DNA of 64,000 nt from Chitinophaga sp. Ak27 (GCF_012726295.1 NZ_JABAOB010000007.1:62001-126000), one strand, 5' to 3'. Counted from the stretch's first letter, positions 17,633 to 26,603 are shown. Program-made: numbers and translations. Notes: generated by a model not told the origin, from the letters alone.

Positions 17633-20152
17633 TTAAACAGCTTCATCTGTTCCCGGCTTTTCCCACTTTTTCATCAGCGCCTCATCAATAGACCGGATAT
17701 GCAGATCCCGCTGTGGATAAGGCAATTCAATCCCTGCACTATTCAGGGCTGTATAAATAGTGGCAAGCACCTCGCTCATGGCCGTACCCGCATTATCCAG
17801 GTCGCCCACCCAGAAGTATACCCGGAAGTTGACGGCATTATCGCCAAATTCGATCAGCTGAACTACCGGCGCCGGCAAGGTCAGCACATCTTTGCGATCG
17901 GTGAAGGCTGACTTAATAATATCGGTTACCTGCTTTACATCACTGCCATAGCCTACGCCAATCAGGAAGGTAACGCGACGGGTGCGGTTAGTGCGGGTCC
18001 AGTTGATCAGCTGTTGAGAGATGAGGTCCCCATTGGGTACAATGACTTCTGATCCGTCCGGAGCGTTGATTTTACTGGAACGGATACCTATTTCTTTTAC
18101 GGTGCCTGAACGGGAGCCTACTTCAATTACATCGCCTACTTCGATAGGCTTTTCGAAAGCCAGGATGATGCCGGATACCAGGTTGTTGACAACATTTTGC
18201 AAGCCAAAGCCGATACCAACGCCCAGGGCGCCAATAACAATGGTTAATTTATCCATGGGAATGCCGGAAGCAGCAAACGCCAATAGCACTCCGCCCGCCA
18301 GCACCGCCAAACGCAGGAGCAATAAAGCTGAGCCGAACTTAGTCTTTTTACCGCTGGTGGTTTGCCCGGTGCTGCCAAACATGTAGGCAATCAACTGCGA
18401 GGCTACGGTAGATACCCATATCACCAGTATGAAGATGATAACGCTGCTGAAAGTAAAGTCCGAATTGCCTATCTGGTGCGGCGATGACAGAAAGTCGGAA
18501 ATGCTTTCATGAATAGTGTCATACAGGTAAAGATTACGGGCAATGATGATCAGCCAGCCTACGACGGCTAATATGGCCAGGAATGTTTTCGACTTCCGCT
18601 GTACATCCTGGTAGTCCATAAAAGAGATGAAGGTGCTGGAATCTTTGTTGGCCTCCACCTGCAGGTATACCGCTTCCATCAATATTTTCACCAGGGTAAA
18701 TAAGCTAAGGGCCATAACGGTATTAACAATGGCGCTGGAGCCCATGATCTTTGCTGTACCCACCCTGGCGAATATCACCAGTACCAGCGAAAAAATACTG
18801 GTGACGATAAACAGCTTTATTACCGGCCGTATAAACCGGGAAGGGGCAAAAGTGTTCAGCGCCGTTTCTTTTAACAGCCGGTAACCTAATACGGTGGAGA
18901 AAATGCTGCCTATCAGTAAGCCCCATTGTTCGGCGTAGGTCACTTCTATCAATAAGTTGTTCAAACAATACAGGAACAGCAACCCTATCATCAGTAGCCA
19001 GATCCGGAATAAGGTGGGGGATAACAGCCGGCGGAAAATAAACGTTAATGCGGTAGCATTGAGCAGCCAGGTGATTTCGGTAAATAAGATAGGGTAACGG
19101 ATAGATAACACTGCAGATAATGTGGTCACCAGTACAACGGTACAGGCAATCGGAAAACGATACAGGTATTGTGTATGCTGTAAAATCGTTTCGCCTTCTT
19201 CCTCCGTATGATTTTGTTTTATTCGCTTAATGTTGTGGTACACCCACCAGGAGAACAATACCGCCAAAAGCAACCATACAAAAAATACAGGCCATTGTAT
19301 GGTGAAAAATATACCCATCACTTTACCACTCTTATGCAGAGAGTTTTTTAATACCGGGAAAAAATCCAGAGGGTTAATGCTGTCCCGGTGCGGTCGCCAC
19401 AGGTAACGGTAGTCGCGTGCAAACATGTTGGCGGAATGCTGCTCCAGCCGGTAGTCCATGTCTTCATATAAGTTAGACACTTCTATATAACGGTTAGCCA
19501 CTTTATTCTGTAATAGCCCTATCCTGATCAGGTTAATCTTGTTGGCACTGTCTACCGCATGAAATTTAAGGATCAGGTTAGTGATCTGACCAAGATAAAA
19601 ACCATATAATTCATTTTCTGCAGGGATGTTACGCATAGCAGAATCCCGGCGGAGTGAATAAATGGTGTCATTAATGCCTACCAGTTTGTCATAATAGGAA
19701 AAAAGGGTCGACTGCCAGGAATCCAGCTTGCGTTGCAGCTGTTCCAGCATTACTTTATTGGTATAGATATCGTTGATGTTGGGAGTGCGCCCCAGGCTGG
19801 CGATGTTATATTTTATCAATGCCAGTGAGGTGTCCGTCATGGGTAATCCGTTGCTGATGTTTACGGTGTCAAATCCACGCCGGAGAGAACTCATTACCTC
19901 GTTCAGCATCAGCGTGTAATCTTCAATGCGGTTAATCAATATGGCAACAGAGGTATCGGATTTTCTGATACGGTTACTATCTTTTGCAAGGGCGGCAATA
20001 TTTTTCCGGATCGTGGCGCTGTCGATGGTCACCATATGAATGGTATCCACCTTTGCCTTTTGTTTTTTGCGCTGCGCCTGGGCGTGAAAACTACCGCCGG
20101 TAATAATACATAATATGATAATGGGCAGCAGCCATGTAGATTTGGTAAACAT
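17633..20152 (-). CDS. Large MscS-family mechanosensitive channel
   Basis: 839 aa with an N-terminal signal peptide. A periplasmic region with helical segments spans about 30-270, followed by about ten hydrophobic helices (first WPVFFVWLLLAVLFSWWVY near 285). The MscS pore and beta domain are near 640-760: the Gly/Ala-rich pore helix (TIVIGALGVGIGFGLQNVV, then NNLVSGIILAFEKPIEVGD) and SSKINAPDGSEVIVPNGDLI. It is far larger than E. coli MscS (286 aa), resembling MscK/YbiO-type channels with extra membrane and periplasmic domains. It would open under hypo-osmotic membrane tension. It is transcribed alone, divergently from glpD. Confidence 0.93.
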   Translation of the reverse strand: MFTKSTWLLPIIILCIITGGSFHAQAQRKKQKAKVDTIHMVTIDSATIRKNIAALAKDSNRIRKSDTSVAILINRIEDYTLMLNEVMSSLRRGFDTVNISNGLPMTDTSLALIKYNIASLGRTPNINDIYTNKVMLEQLQRKLDSWQSTLFSYYDKLVGINDTIYSLRRDSAMRNIPAENELYGFYLGQITNLILKFHAVDSANKINLIRIGLLQNKVANRYIEVSNLYEDMDYRLEQHSANMFARDYRYLWRPHRDSINPLDFFPVLKNSLHKSGKVMGIFFTIQWPVFFVWLLLAVLFSWWVYHNIKRIKQNHTEEEGETILQHTQYLYRFPIACTVVLVTTLSAVLSIRYPILFTEITWLLNATALTFIFRRLLSPTLFRIWLLMIGLLFLYCLNNLLIEVTYAEQWGLLIGSIFSTVLGYRLLKETALNTFAPSRFIRPVIKLFIVTSIFSLVLVIFARVGTAKIMGSSAIVNTVMALSLFTLVKILMEAVYLQVEANKDSSTFISFMDYQDVQRKSKTFLAILAVVGWLIIIARNLYLYDTIHESISDFLSSPHQIGNSDFTFSSVIIFILVIWVSTVASQLIAYMFGSTGQTTSGKKTKFGSALLLLRLAVLAGGVLLAFAASGIPMDKLTIVIGALGVGIGFGLQNVVNNLVSGIILAFEKPIEVGDVIEVGSRSGTVKEIGIRSSKINAPDGSEVIVPNGDLISQQLINWTRTNRTRRVTFLIGVGYGSDVKQVTDIIKSAFTDRKDVLTLPAPVVQLIEFGDNAVNFRVYFWVGDLDNAGTAMSEVLATIYTALNSAGIELPYPQRDLHIRSIDEALMKKWEKPGTDEAV

Positions 20153-20265
20153 ATGAACAGGTGTCTGTAAAAAGTAGATGCTTATGTTGGAACATTTTTT
20201 ATGCCCAATTGTTGCTGAATTTAAAACTTTTAACTTGCCTGGCAGTTAAGTTTTCCGGAATCCGG

Positions 20266-20295
20266 TTGCTCATTCGCTATTTCCGCTGTAATTTG
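20266..20295 (+). promoter_or_regulatory. Probable glpD promoter
   Basis: TTG at 20266-20268, a 19-nt spacer, then GTAATTTG at 20288-20295, one mismatch from TAnnTTTG. It lies 32 nt before the glpD ATG. Confidence 0.5.
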
Positions 20296-20326
20296 TAAGT
20301 CATTGCCAGACCATGAAAACTAGTTT

Positions 20327-21904
20327 ATGAACAGAGAAATGCTCGTAAATACCCTACGGAAAGACCTTGAGCCCTGGGATATAATTGTTATAGGCGGTGG
20401 CGCTACTGGCCTGGGGGCTGCCCTGGAAGCCGTAACAAGAGGTTATCGCACCTTGCTGCTCGAACAAGTGGATTTTGCCAAATCCACTTCCAGCAAAAGC
20501 ACGAAGCTGGTGCATGGAGGAGTGCGTTACCTCGCGCAAGGCAATGTATCACTGGTAAGGGAAGCCAGTGTAGAACGGGGCCGCCTGGTAGCGAATGCGC
20601 CCCACCTGGTACGTAACCTGACTTTTGTAATTCCTACCTTTAACCTTTGGGAGAATATTAAATACACGGTTGGTCTCAAAATGTACGATTGGCTCGCCGG
20701 ACGTCTCAGTCTCGGTAAGTCGGTACATATATCCAAATCGGCTACGCTCGAACGCTTGTCTACTTTGAAAAAAGATAACCTGGCAGGAGGAGTGCTCTAT
20801 CACGATGGCCAGTTCGATGATAGCCGCCTGGCGATCAATCTCGCCCAAACTATTTCTGATAAAGGAGGTACGGTGCTCAATTACATGCGGGTGACCAGCC
20901 TCACCAAAGATGGAAGCGGTAATATTAACGGTGTAACGGTGAAGGATACACTGGAAGGAGGAGACGAGATCCATCTGAATACCCGGGCGGTTATTAACGC
21001 TACCGGTGTGTTTGCTGATGATATTCTGGAGATGGACAATCCACAGGCCCCAAAATCTATTGCAGCCAGCCAGGGCGTGCACCTGGTGCTCGACAGTGAT
21101 TTCCTGCCCGGGCACGACGCGCTCATGATCCCTGAAACCAGCGATGGACGAGTATTATTTGTAGTGCCCTGGCATAATAAAGTGGTAGTGGGTACCACCG
21201 ATACGCCTATCAATCACATTAGCCTTGAACCCAGGGCACTGGAAAATGAAATTGCCTTTATCCTCAACACCGCCGGACAATACCTTGCCAAACCGCCTCA
21301 ACGCTCAGATGTGCGCAGCGTGTGGGCCGGACTTCGTCCCCTCGCCGCAGCCAAAACTGAAGGGCATAAAACCAAAGAAATTTCCCGCAGCCATAAGGTC
21401 ATGGTCGCCAAATCCGGACTGGTTACTATTATCGGCGGAAAGTGGACTACCTACCGCCGCATGGCGGAAGACGTGATACAACAACTGGAAGAAACCCTTC
21501 GCTGGAAACAAACATCTTCTGCTACTCACGAACTGCGTATCCATGGCGCTACTGATAATGTCGACTGGAACGATCCCTGGTATTTCTATGGCAGCGATGT
21601 GTTACATATCCACCAGATGGTAGCCCGTGAACCTGATTTGCAGGAAGAGCTAAGCCGCGAATATCATATTATAAAAGCCCAGGTGGTATGGGCCGTGAGA
21701 GAAGAAATGGCACGCAATATCGAAGATTTTCTGGCCCGCCGTACCCGCCTCCTCTTGCTGGATGCAAAGGAAGCAATGCGTATAGCCCCTGCCGTAGCCC
21801 GGATCATGGCAGAAGAACTGCATAAAGACGAACACTGGGTAGCTACCCAAATCGCCAGCTTCGAAGCAGAAGCCAAAGGATATCAATTAGAGCAAAAAGC
21901 ATAA
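20327..21904 (+). CDS. glpD: FAD-dependent glycerol-3-phosphate dehydrogenase
   Basis: 525 aa. It oxidises sn-glycerol 3-phosphate to dihydroxyacetone phosphate at the cytoplasmic membrane and passes electrons to quinone. The N-terminal Rossmann FAD motif is clear (DIIVIGGGATGLGAALEAVT, about 18-38), followed by the family signature SSKSTKLVHGGVRYL, the FAD/substrate segments LFVVPWHNKVVVGTTDTP and VWAGLRPLAA, and TIIGGKWTTYRRMAED. The C-terminal ~120 residues form the helical DAO_C domain (VREEMARNIEDFLARRTRLL). The gene stands alone between divergent mscS and the convergent nitroreductase operon; no glpF or glpK is adjacent. Confidence 0.96.
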   Translation: MNREMLVNTLRKDLEPWDIIVIGGGATGLGAALEAVTRGYRTLLLEQVDFAKSTSSKSTKLVHGGVRYLAQGNVSLVREASVERGRLVANAPHLVRNLTFVIPTFNLWENIKYTVGLKMYDWLAGRLSLGKSVHISKSATLERLSTLKKDNLAGGVLYHDGQFDDSRLAINLAQTISDKGGTVLNYMRVTSLTKDGSGNINGVTVKDTLEGGDEIHLNTRAVINATGVFADDILEMDNPQAPKSIAASQGVHLVLDSDFLPGHDALMIPETSDGRVLFVVPWHNKVVVGTTDTPINHISLEPRALENEIAFILNTAGQYLAKPPQRSDVRSVWAGLRPLAAAKTEGHKTKEISRSHKVMVAKSGLVTIIGGKWTTYRRMAEDVIQQLEETLRWKQTSSATHELRIHGATDNVDWNDPWYFYGSDVLHIHQMVAREPDLQEELSREYHIIKAQVVWAVREEMARNIEDFLARRTRLLLLDAKEAMRIAPAVARIMAEELHKDEHWVATQIASFEAEAKGYQLEQKA

Positions 21905-21930
21905 AGCGGAAAGCATAAAGCTTTCCGCTT
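21904..21930. terminator. Hairpin between convergent glpD and nitroreductase genes
   Basis: A perfect 11-bp stem (21904-21914 / 21920-21930) with a 5-nt loop, beginning on the last base of the glpD stop codon and ending 4 nt before the nitroreductase stop. No long T-run follows, so termination on either strand is probable rather than certain. Confidence 0.6.
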
Positions 21931-21934
21931 CCAG

Positions 21935-22525
21935 TCACATCCATTTGAATTTCTGTTCAAAAGGTTTTATCCTTCTACCTGGCATCACAGGTTCATCTGT
22001 ATAGCCCATATAAAAGAATCCCAGTACCTGGTCATCGTCTCCCAACCCCAGGTAATCCTGCATGGCAGGGTGGTATGTCATCCCGCCAGATCCCCAGTAA
22101 GCGGCTATATTTAAGGCAGTTGCCCCCAGCCAGATGTTTTCCACAGCACAAGACACGGCAGCAATTTCTTCTATCGCCGGAATCTTAGGATTATTACCTC
22201 TTTTCATACAAATAGCCAGGATATGAGAGGCGAGGTTTCCCTGGTTCTTTAACTTCTCATAATTGCCGGTAATGTATTTGTCGGCCGGTGTAAATTGCTT
22301 GTACAGGTCGGCATGGTCAGCACAAAATTGCTGTACTTTGTCCCCGCTGTACACCAAAAAATACCAGGGCTCTGTATGACCATGGGTAGGCGCCCAGTCG
22401 GCCAGTTGTAATAATTGCTGCACGGTTTCATCGGCTATTTTCCGGCCGTTCATGCTCGTAGGCTTCACTGTACGACGGGCCGTAATAACCTGCTCTACGG
22501 TGTTAACTGAGGTAGTAGTATTCAT
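21935..22525 (-). CDS. Nitroreductase-family FMN oxidoreductase (YdjA-like)
   Basis: 196 aa. Nitroreductase-fold proteins are FMN-containing NAD(P)H-dependent homodimers. Visible: the N-terminal R-R-T-V-K FMN-phosphate segment (ITARRTVKPTSMNG), the WAPTHGHTEPWYFLVYSG segment typical of YdjA-type members, AAVSCAVENIWLGATALNIA (mid-protein) and GFFYMGYTDEPVMPGRRIK at the end. It is the last gene of a minus-strand operon, 9 nt after the thioesterase gene. The substrate is not predictable. Confidence 0.9.
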   Translation of the reverse strand: MNTTTSVNTVEQVITARRTVKPTSMNGRKIADETVQQLLQLADWAPTHGHTEPWYFLVYSGDKVQQFCADHADLYKQFTPADKYITGNYEKLKNQGNLASHILAICMKRGNNPKIPAIEEIAAVSCAVENIWLGATALNIAAYWGSGGMTYHPAMQDYLGLGDDDQVLGFFYMGYTDEPVMPGRRIKPFEQKFKWM

Positions 22526-22534
22526 ATAATATGT

Positions 22535-22975
22535 TTATTTACCGGCTTCCAGGCGTGTTTGCATGTCTGGCGCCAGCTTCACTATTTTACGTTGATGATA
22601 GTCAAAGCAGATCATGCCGGTCTTGGCCTCGGCAATGGTAATTGTTTGTGCATTACGTTGAGTCGTGATACGGTAAAACAACTCAAAGCCAAAGGCACTG
22701 AATTCTCCGGCGGCTACAGCCACATCAAACACATCTCCATGAAATGCTTCTCCCTTATAGGCTACAGCCACATCGGCCATAATAAGACCGGCACCCGCTT
22801 CTTTGTCAAGCTCTTTGTAACCCAAACTTTCCAGGAACCTGATCCTGGCCTCGTGCATAATCGAAAGTATTGCATCATTGCCTACATGACCGCCATAGTT
22901 AACATCCTGTATCCGTACGGGTATCGCTATACTAAAGGGAAATCCTGCCGGTAAATCTATTTTTATCCTTGCCAT
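22535..22975 (-). CDS. Hotdog-fold acyl-CoA thioesterase (YbgC/FadM type)
   Basis: 146 aa, single hotdog domain. The 4-hydroxybenzoyl-CoA thioesterase-type signature is visible near residue 22 (VRIQDVNYGGHVGND, with the Asp and Gly-His-Val-x-N), followed by the long central helix (AILSIMHEARIRFLESLGY) and beta strands (DVAVAYKGEAFHGDVFDVAV). It probably hydrolyses acyl-CoA thioesters in the cytoplasm. It sits between rdgB (21 nt) and the nitroreductase (9 nt) in a minus-strand operon. Confidence 0.85.
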   Translation of the reverse strand: MARIKIDLPAGFPFSIAIPVRIQDVNYGGHVGNDAILSIMHEARIRFLESLGYKELDKEAGAGLIMADVAVAYKGEAFHGDVFDVAVAAGEFSAFGFELFYRITTQRNAQTITIAEAKTGMICFDYHQRKIVKLAPDMQTRLEAGK

Positions 22976-22996
22976 TATATTTTTTTAAGGTAGATG

Positions 22997-23581
22997 CTAA
23001 ACGTTTGCTGTCTGTTTCAGGAAGGCGACAAATTTTTGGAAAGCCCTGGCCCGGTGACTGTACTGGTTCTTTTCGCCCAGCTCCATTTCTGCAAAAGCGC
23101 GGGTTTCTCCTTCAGGCACAAAAATAGGATCATACCCAAAGCCCTCACCGCCCCGGGGGGCATTGGTAATATACCCTTTGCTGACACCTTCAAACTGGTA
23201 TTCTTTCCCATCCAATATCAGGGAAATAACGGTACGGAACTGAGCGCTGCGGTCGGTTTTACCTTCCATTTCCTTCATTACTTTCACAATATTGTCCGCT
23301 GCTTCTTTTTGCTCGCCGGCATACCGGGCAGATAAAACCCCCGGTGCGCCGTCCAAAGCGTTAATTTCCAGTCCGGTATCTTCTGCAAAACAATTTTCTC
23401 CTGTCATTTGGTGAATGGTGGCCGATTTTTCGGTGGCGTTCGCTTCCAGGGTGTCATGCGGTTCCGGGATGTCTATTTCTATACCAGCTTCCAGCAGGGT
23501 GATAATCTCAAACTGGTTTCCTAACAGCGACCGGAATTCCTTTACCTTATTTTGATTGTTGGTAGCAAATATCAATTTCAT
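22997..23581 (-). CDS. rdgB: Non-canonical purine NTP pyrophosphatase (RdgB/HAM1)
   Basis: 194 aa from the ATG at 23581; an upstream in-frame ATG at 23635 would add 18 residues that the family lacks. It hydrolyses ITP, dITP and XTP to monophosphates, keeping deaminated purines out of nucleic acids. Family motifs: FATNNQNKVKEF at the N-terminus, FAEDTGLEINALDGAPGV (about 70-90) with the metal-binding Asp, SARYAGEQ, GEGFGYDPIFVPEG, and SHRARAFQKF at the end. Second gene of the minus-strand operon; its start is 21 nt after the stop of the unknown gene upstream. Confidence 0.95.
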   Translation of the reverse strand: MKLIFATNNQNKVKEFRSLLGNQFEIITLLEAGIEIDIPEPHDTLEANATEKSATIHQMTGENCFAEDTGLEINALDGAPGVLSARYAGEQKEAADNIVKVMKEMEGKTDRSAQFRTVISLILDGKEYQFEGVSKGYITNAPRGGEGFGYDPIFVPEGETRAFAEMELGEKNQYSHRARAFQKFVAFLKQTANV

Positions 23582-23601
23582 CTTGTTGTATGAGAAATAA
23601 A

Positions 23602-24099
23602 TTAAATATTTAACAATTGTTTCAATCCCGCCCAAAGCCGGGCCTTTAATAACTTGTCGCTTCCAATCAGCGATAATTCATCGGAAAATAATAACGTAGT
23701 ATCATTTACAGTCACGAGTTGATATAAAGGAATGTCGCTAAATCCTAGCTGCTCCGGTGCAATCCCAAATACAACGCCCCGGGTTATCTTCACGGCAGCT
23801 TTCCAGTCAGGAAAGGCCAGGGAAGGGTGGTGGGATACATTCAAAAGGGATACATCCTGCATGCTCAGTTTACAGGCATTTAATATATTGGTGAGGAGGT
23901 TGAATAATTCTTCGTTTAAGTACGCTTCGTTTTCGTTTTGTATGAAGAGCGCAATGTTTTTTTGATTTTCTCCTAAATATTTGACTTTGGGTGCCACTTT
24001 TTCTTCGGCGGCAACCGGCACGCTTTTCCCGGGAATGATCGGCTGGGTAAAGATCTTAGCCAAAAAGTACGGATCAAGATCAAGCTGCTCAAGTGGCAT
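23602..24099 (-). CDS. Unknown cytoplasmic protein, first gene of the rdgB operon
   Basis: 165 aa, no signal peptide or membrane segment. I do not recognise a named family. The layout is a short proline-rich N-terminus (about 1-45), then an alternating alpha/beta domain: a strand (NIALFIQ), a helix (LFNLLTNILNACKLSMQDV), a strand (SLLNVSHHP), a second strand (RGVVFGIAPEQLG) and a C-terminal helix (LLKARLWAGLKQLLN). This order faintly recalls the DNA polymerase III psi subunit (HolD) with its uracil-glycosylase-like fold, but no diagnostic residue confirms it. It is followed by rdgB 20 nt downstream. Codon use resembles its neighbours. Confidence 0.75.
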   Translation of the reverse strand: MPLEQLDLDPYFLAKIFTQPIIPGKSVPVAAEEKVAPKVKYLGENQKNIALFIQNENEAYLNEELFNLLTNILNACKLSMQDVSLLNVSHHPSLAFPDWKAAVKITRGVVFGIAPEQLGFSDIPLYQLVTVNDTTLLFSDELSLIGSDKLLKARLWAGLKQLLNI

Positions 24100-24232
24100 A
24101 TTTATTATTATTTAATTTAATATTAAAAACCCCTCTGGGGAAAAATCAGTTTATTTGCACTGCCGGGCCCCCTCAGGCTACCAGCGACACAACGATTAAA
24201 GTGTAAAAATATTGAGATAAAATTGATTAACC

Positions 24233-25333
24233 ATGATGGTAGATAAATCAACAGTTAAGGAAGAGGCGCTACAGAAGATCAAAGTCACCAAAACTACGAA
24301 AAGCAGGTTAAGTGAAGTAGATTTTAATAACCTGGCATTTGGTAAAATGTATGCCGACCATATGCTGGTGGCCGATTTTGATGGTAAAGAATGGAAAAAT
24401 GCAGCGATCCTGCCTTTTCAGAACCTGTCTGTAAGTCCTTCTAATGCCGCCTGGCACTACGGACAAGCAATCTTTGAAGGAATTAAAGCCTATAAAGATC
24501 CCCAGGGGCACCCAATGATCTTTCGGCCTTATGATAACTACAAACGCTTTAACACCTCCGCAGAAAGAATGGGTATGCCGCAAGTTCCGGAATGGCTCTT
24601 CATTGGAGGCCTCGACCTCCTGATCGATATGGACCGCGACTGGGTGCCTACCGGTAAAGGTTGTTCGCTTTACCTTCGCCCGTTCATGATTGCAGCGGAT
24701 GAATTTATCGGCGTACGTCCTTCCGATACCTACAAATTTGTGGTAATTAACTCTCCCTCAGGGGCCTATTTTAATAAACCTATCAAGCTGCTCGTGCAGG
24801 ATAAATACGTACGCGCATTCCCTGGTGGCGTTGGCTACGCCAAAGCAGCAGGTAATTATGGCGGTACCATGTATCCTACCATGCAGGCCAGGAAACAAGG
24901 GTACGACCAGATTTTATGGGTAGACGGATATGAACATAAATATCTCCAGGAATGCGGTACCATGAACGTGTTCGCCATTATCGGCAATACGGCCATTACA
25001 CCCGACCTTACCCAGGGTACCATCCTGGAAGGGGTAACCCGGGCCAGTGTTATGGATATACTCCGGGATATGGGCCTCCAGGTCGAAGAAAGACCCATTT
25101 CTATCGATGAGGTAGTGGACGCTTATAAAAACGGAACCCTAAAAGAAGTGTTCGGTACCGGTACCGCTTCCAGCGTGGCCTATGTAGAACAGCTGGATTA
25201 CCTTGATACCCATATCAAACTGGATACCTCCAAATACGATATAGGAGCGGAAGTAATCCAACGTCTGGATAATATCCGTACGGGTCGCACTCCAGATACA
25301 CGTCACTGGAATTACATAATAGATAAGAAATAA
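24233..25333 (+). CDS. ilvE: Branched-chain amino acid aminotransferase
   Basis: 366 aa, fold-type IV PLP aminotransferase that makes or degrades leucine, isoleucine and valine with 2-oxoglutarate/glutamate. The PLP-binding lysine is probably Lys204 in GGVGYAKAAGNYGG. Other family motifs: ALHYGQ-equivalent AWHYGQAIFEGIKAY (about 75-90), RPYDNYKRFNTSAERM, the cofactor segment LQECGTMNVFAI, and VFGTGTASSV near the end. The length and the N-terminal extension (VDKSTVKEEALQKIKVTKT) fit the long type II BCAT group. It is monocistronic, closed by the terminator at 25359-25393. Either codon of the ATG-ATG pair could start. Confidence 0.95.
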   Translation: MMVDKSTVKEEALQKIKVTKTTKSRLSEVDFNNLAFGKMYADHMLVADFDGKEWKNAAILPFQNLSVSPSNAAWHYGQAIFEGIKAYKDPQGHPMIFRPYDNYKRFNTSAERMGMPQVPEWLFIGGLDLLIDMDRDWVPTGKGCSLYLRPFMIAADEFIGVRPSDTYKFVVINSPSGAYFNKPIKLLVQDKYVRAFPGGVGYAKAAGNYGGTMYPTMQARKQGYDQILWVDGYEHKYLQECGTMNVFAIIGNTAITPDLTQGTILEGVTRASVMDILRDMGLQVEERPISIDEVVDAYKNGTLKEVFGTGTASSVAYVEQLDYLDTHIKLDTSKYDIGAEVIQRLDNIRTGRTPDTRHWNYIIDKK

Positions 25334-25358
25334 GAGCTTTATATATTAATACATAGAT

Positions 25359-25393
25359 AAAAATAGGGCTGATAAAAAGGCCCTATTTTTTTA
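25359..25393 (+). terminator. Intrinsic terminator after ilvE
   Basis: An 11-bp perfect stem (25359-25369 / 25380-25390) with a 10-nt loop, directly followed by a run of T. Confidence 0.92.
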
Positions 25394-25415
25394 TGGTAGT
25401 TTCTTCGAGAAACCA

Positions 25416-25460
25416 TACCTTTGCAGTCCGGTTTTTGGTAATCCTGAGCTCCTACCAAAA
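25416..25460 (+). promoter_or_regulatory. Extra TAnnTTTG box plus hairpin upstream of rpsL
   Basis: TACCTTTG at 25416-25423 is an exact -7 type box without a clear upstream TTG. It is followed by an 8-bp hairpin (25433-25440 / 25453-25460). It may be a distal rpsL promoter giving a structured leader of nearly 200 nt. Confidence 0.4.
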
Positions 25461-25522
25461 TAATTAAGACCACTCCCTGTAATACAGGTGATCATCCCGG
25501 CAAAAATATTTTCGAAACAATT

Positions 25523-25552
25523 TTGTTATTCACACATATAGTTTTACCTTTG
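25523..25552 (+). promoter_or_regulatory. Promoter of rpsL-rpsG
   Basis: TTG (25523-25525), a 19-nt spacer and TACCTTTG (25545-25552): exact match to the Bacteroidetes housekeeping promoter. The predicted leader to the rpsL ATG is about 60 nt. Confidence 0.85.
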
Positions 25553-25620
25553 CCGTCCCAAAATCCCTTTATGGGGAATTTGGATGTCATTGTAAACCGA
25601 CATAAAAAACTAGGTAAAGA

Positions 25621-26001
25621 ATGCCTACTATACAACAATTAGTAAGAAAAGGAAGAGAAATTATCCGGGCTAAGTCTAAGTCCAGGGCATTAGATAGCTG
25701 CCCTCAGCGCCGTGGCGTTTGTACTCGTGTATACACTACCACGCCTAAGAAACCGAACTCCGCTCTGCGTAAAGTAGCGAAAGTGCGTTTAACCAACAAA
25801 GTTGAGGTGATTGCCTATATCCCTGGTGAAGGTCACAACTTGCAGGAGCACTCTATCGTACTGATCCGTGGTGGAAGGGTAAAAGATTTACCAGGTGTTC
25901 GTTACCACATCGTTCGCGGTTCCCTGGATACTGCCGGTGTGAAAGACAGAAAGCAGAGCCGTTCCAAATATGGTACTAAGAAGGAAAAGGCTAAAAAATA
26001 A
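25621..26001 (+). CDS. rpsL: 30S ribosomal protein S12
   Basis: 126 aa, full length. S12 sits at the decoding centre of the 30S subunit. The characteristic PTIQQLVRKGRE start, the TTPKKPNSALRK loop and the RGGRVKDLPGVRYH loop are intact; the lysines whose changes give streptomycin resistance (in PKKPNS and GRVKDLPG) are present in wild-type form. First gene of a two-gene operon with rpsG. Unlike the usual str operon, fusA does not follow but lies 10 kb away. Confidence 0.98.
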   Translation: MPTIQQLVRKGREIIRAKSKSRALDSCPQRRGVCTRVYTTTPKKPNSALRKVAKVRLTNKVEVIAYIPGEGHNLQEHSIVLIRGGRVKDLPGVRYHIVRGSLDTAGVKDRKQSRSKYGTKKEKAKK

Positions 26002-26030
26002 CAATTATAAATAGTCGTAATTTTCAATAA

Positions 26031-26498
26031 ATGAGAAAGCAAGCTGCAAAAAAATTGCCTCTGGCTCCGGATCCAAGGTTCAATGACAAGCTGGTAACCC
26101 GCTTTGTTAATAACGTAATGGAACAAGGAAAAAAGAGCATTGCCTATAAAATTTTCTACGATGCTGTGGACAAGGTAAGCCAAATGACCGGTGAAAACGG
26201 TTACGAGGTTTGGAGAAAAGCATTGGCAAACGTTACTCCCGGTGTTGAAGTTAGAAGCCGTCGTATTGGTGGTGCTACTTTCCAGATCCCCGCTGAAGTT
26301 CGCCCTGATAGAAAAATATCCCTGAGCATCAAATGGTTAGTACGCTACGCCGGCGAAAGAAACGGTAAGAGCATGGCTGACAAGCTGGCTAACGAAATCG
26401 TAGCCGCAAGCAAAGGTGAAGGCGCAGCATTCAAGAAGAAGGAAGATACTCACCGTATGGCAGAAGCGAATAAAGCTTTCTCTCACTTCAGAATCTAG
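26031..26498 (+). CDS. rpsG: 30S ribosomal protein S7
   Basis: 155 aa, full length. S7 nucleates assembly of the 30S head by binding the 3' domain of 16S rRNA. Recognisable by MRKQAAKKLPLAPDPRFND, NVMEQGKKSIAYKIFYDA, VEVRSRRIGGATFQIPAEVR and the C-terminal HRMAEANKAFSHFRI. It starts 29 nt after rpsL and is followed by an intrinsic terminator, which separates it from the minus-strand collagen-like operon. Confidence 0.98.
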   Translation: MRKQAAKKLPLAPDPRFNDKLVTRFVNNVMEQGKKSIAYKIFYDAVDKVSQMTGENGYEVWRKALANVTPGVEVRSRRIGGATFQIPAEVRPDRKISLSIKWLVRYAGERNGKSMADKLANEIVAASKGEGAAFKKKEDTHRMAEANKAFSHFRI

Positions 26499-26529
26499 TT
26501 ATAGCCTGCAAAGGCAACTCAATATATTT

Positions 26530-26563
26530 GGCAAACAGTTCCTCCGGAGCTGTTTGCCTTTTT
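26530..26563 (+). terminator. Intrinsic terminator after rpsG
   Basis: A 9-bp stem (26530-26538 / 26550-26558) with a loop that itself contains the palindrome CTCCGGAG, followed by TTTTT. Confidence 0.9.
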
Positions 26564-26603
26564 ATGTTTGGTACCCTTCAAAATAAAAAACGGCCAGTTT
26601 TTA

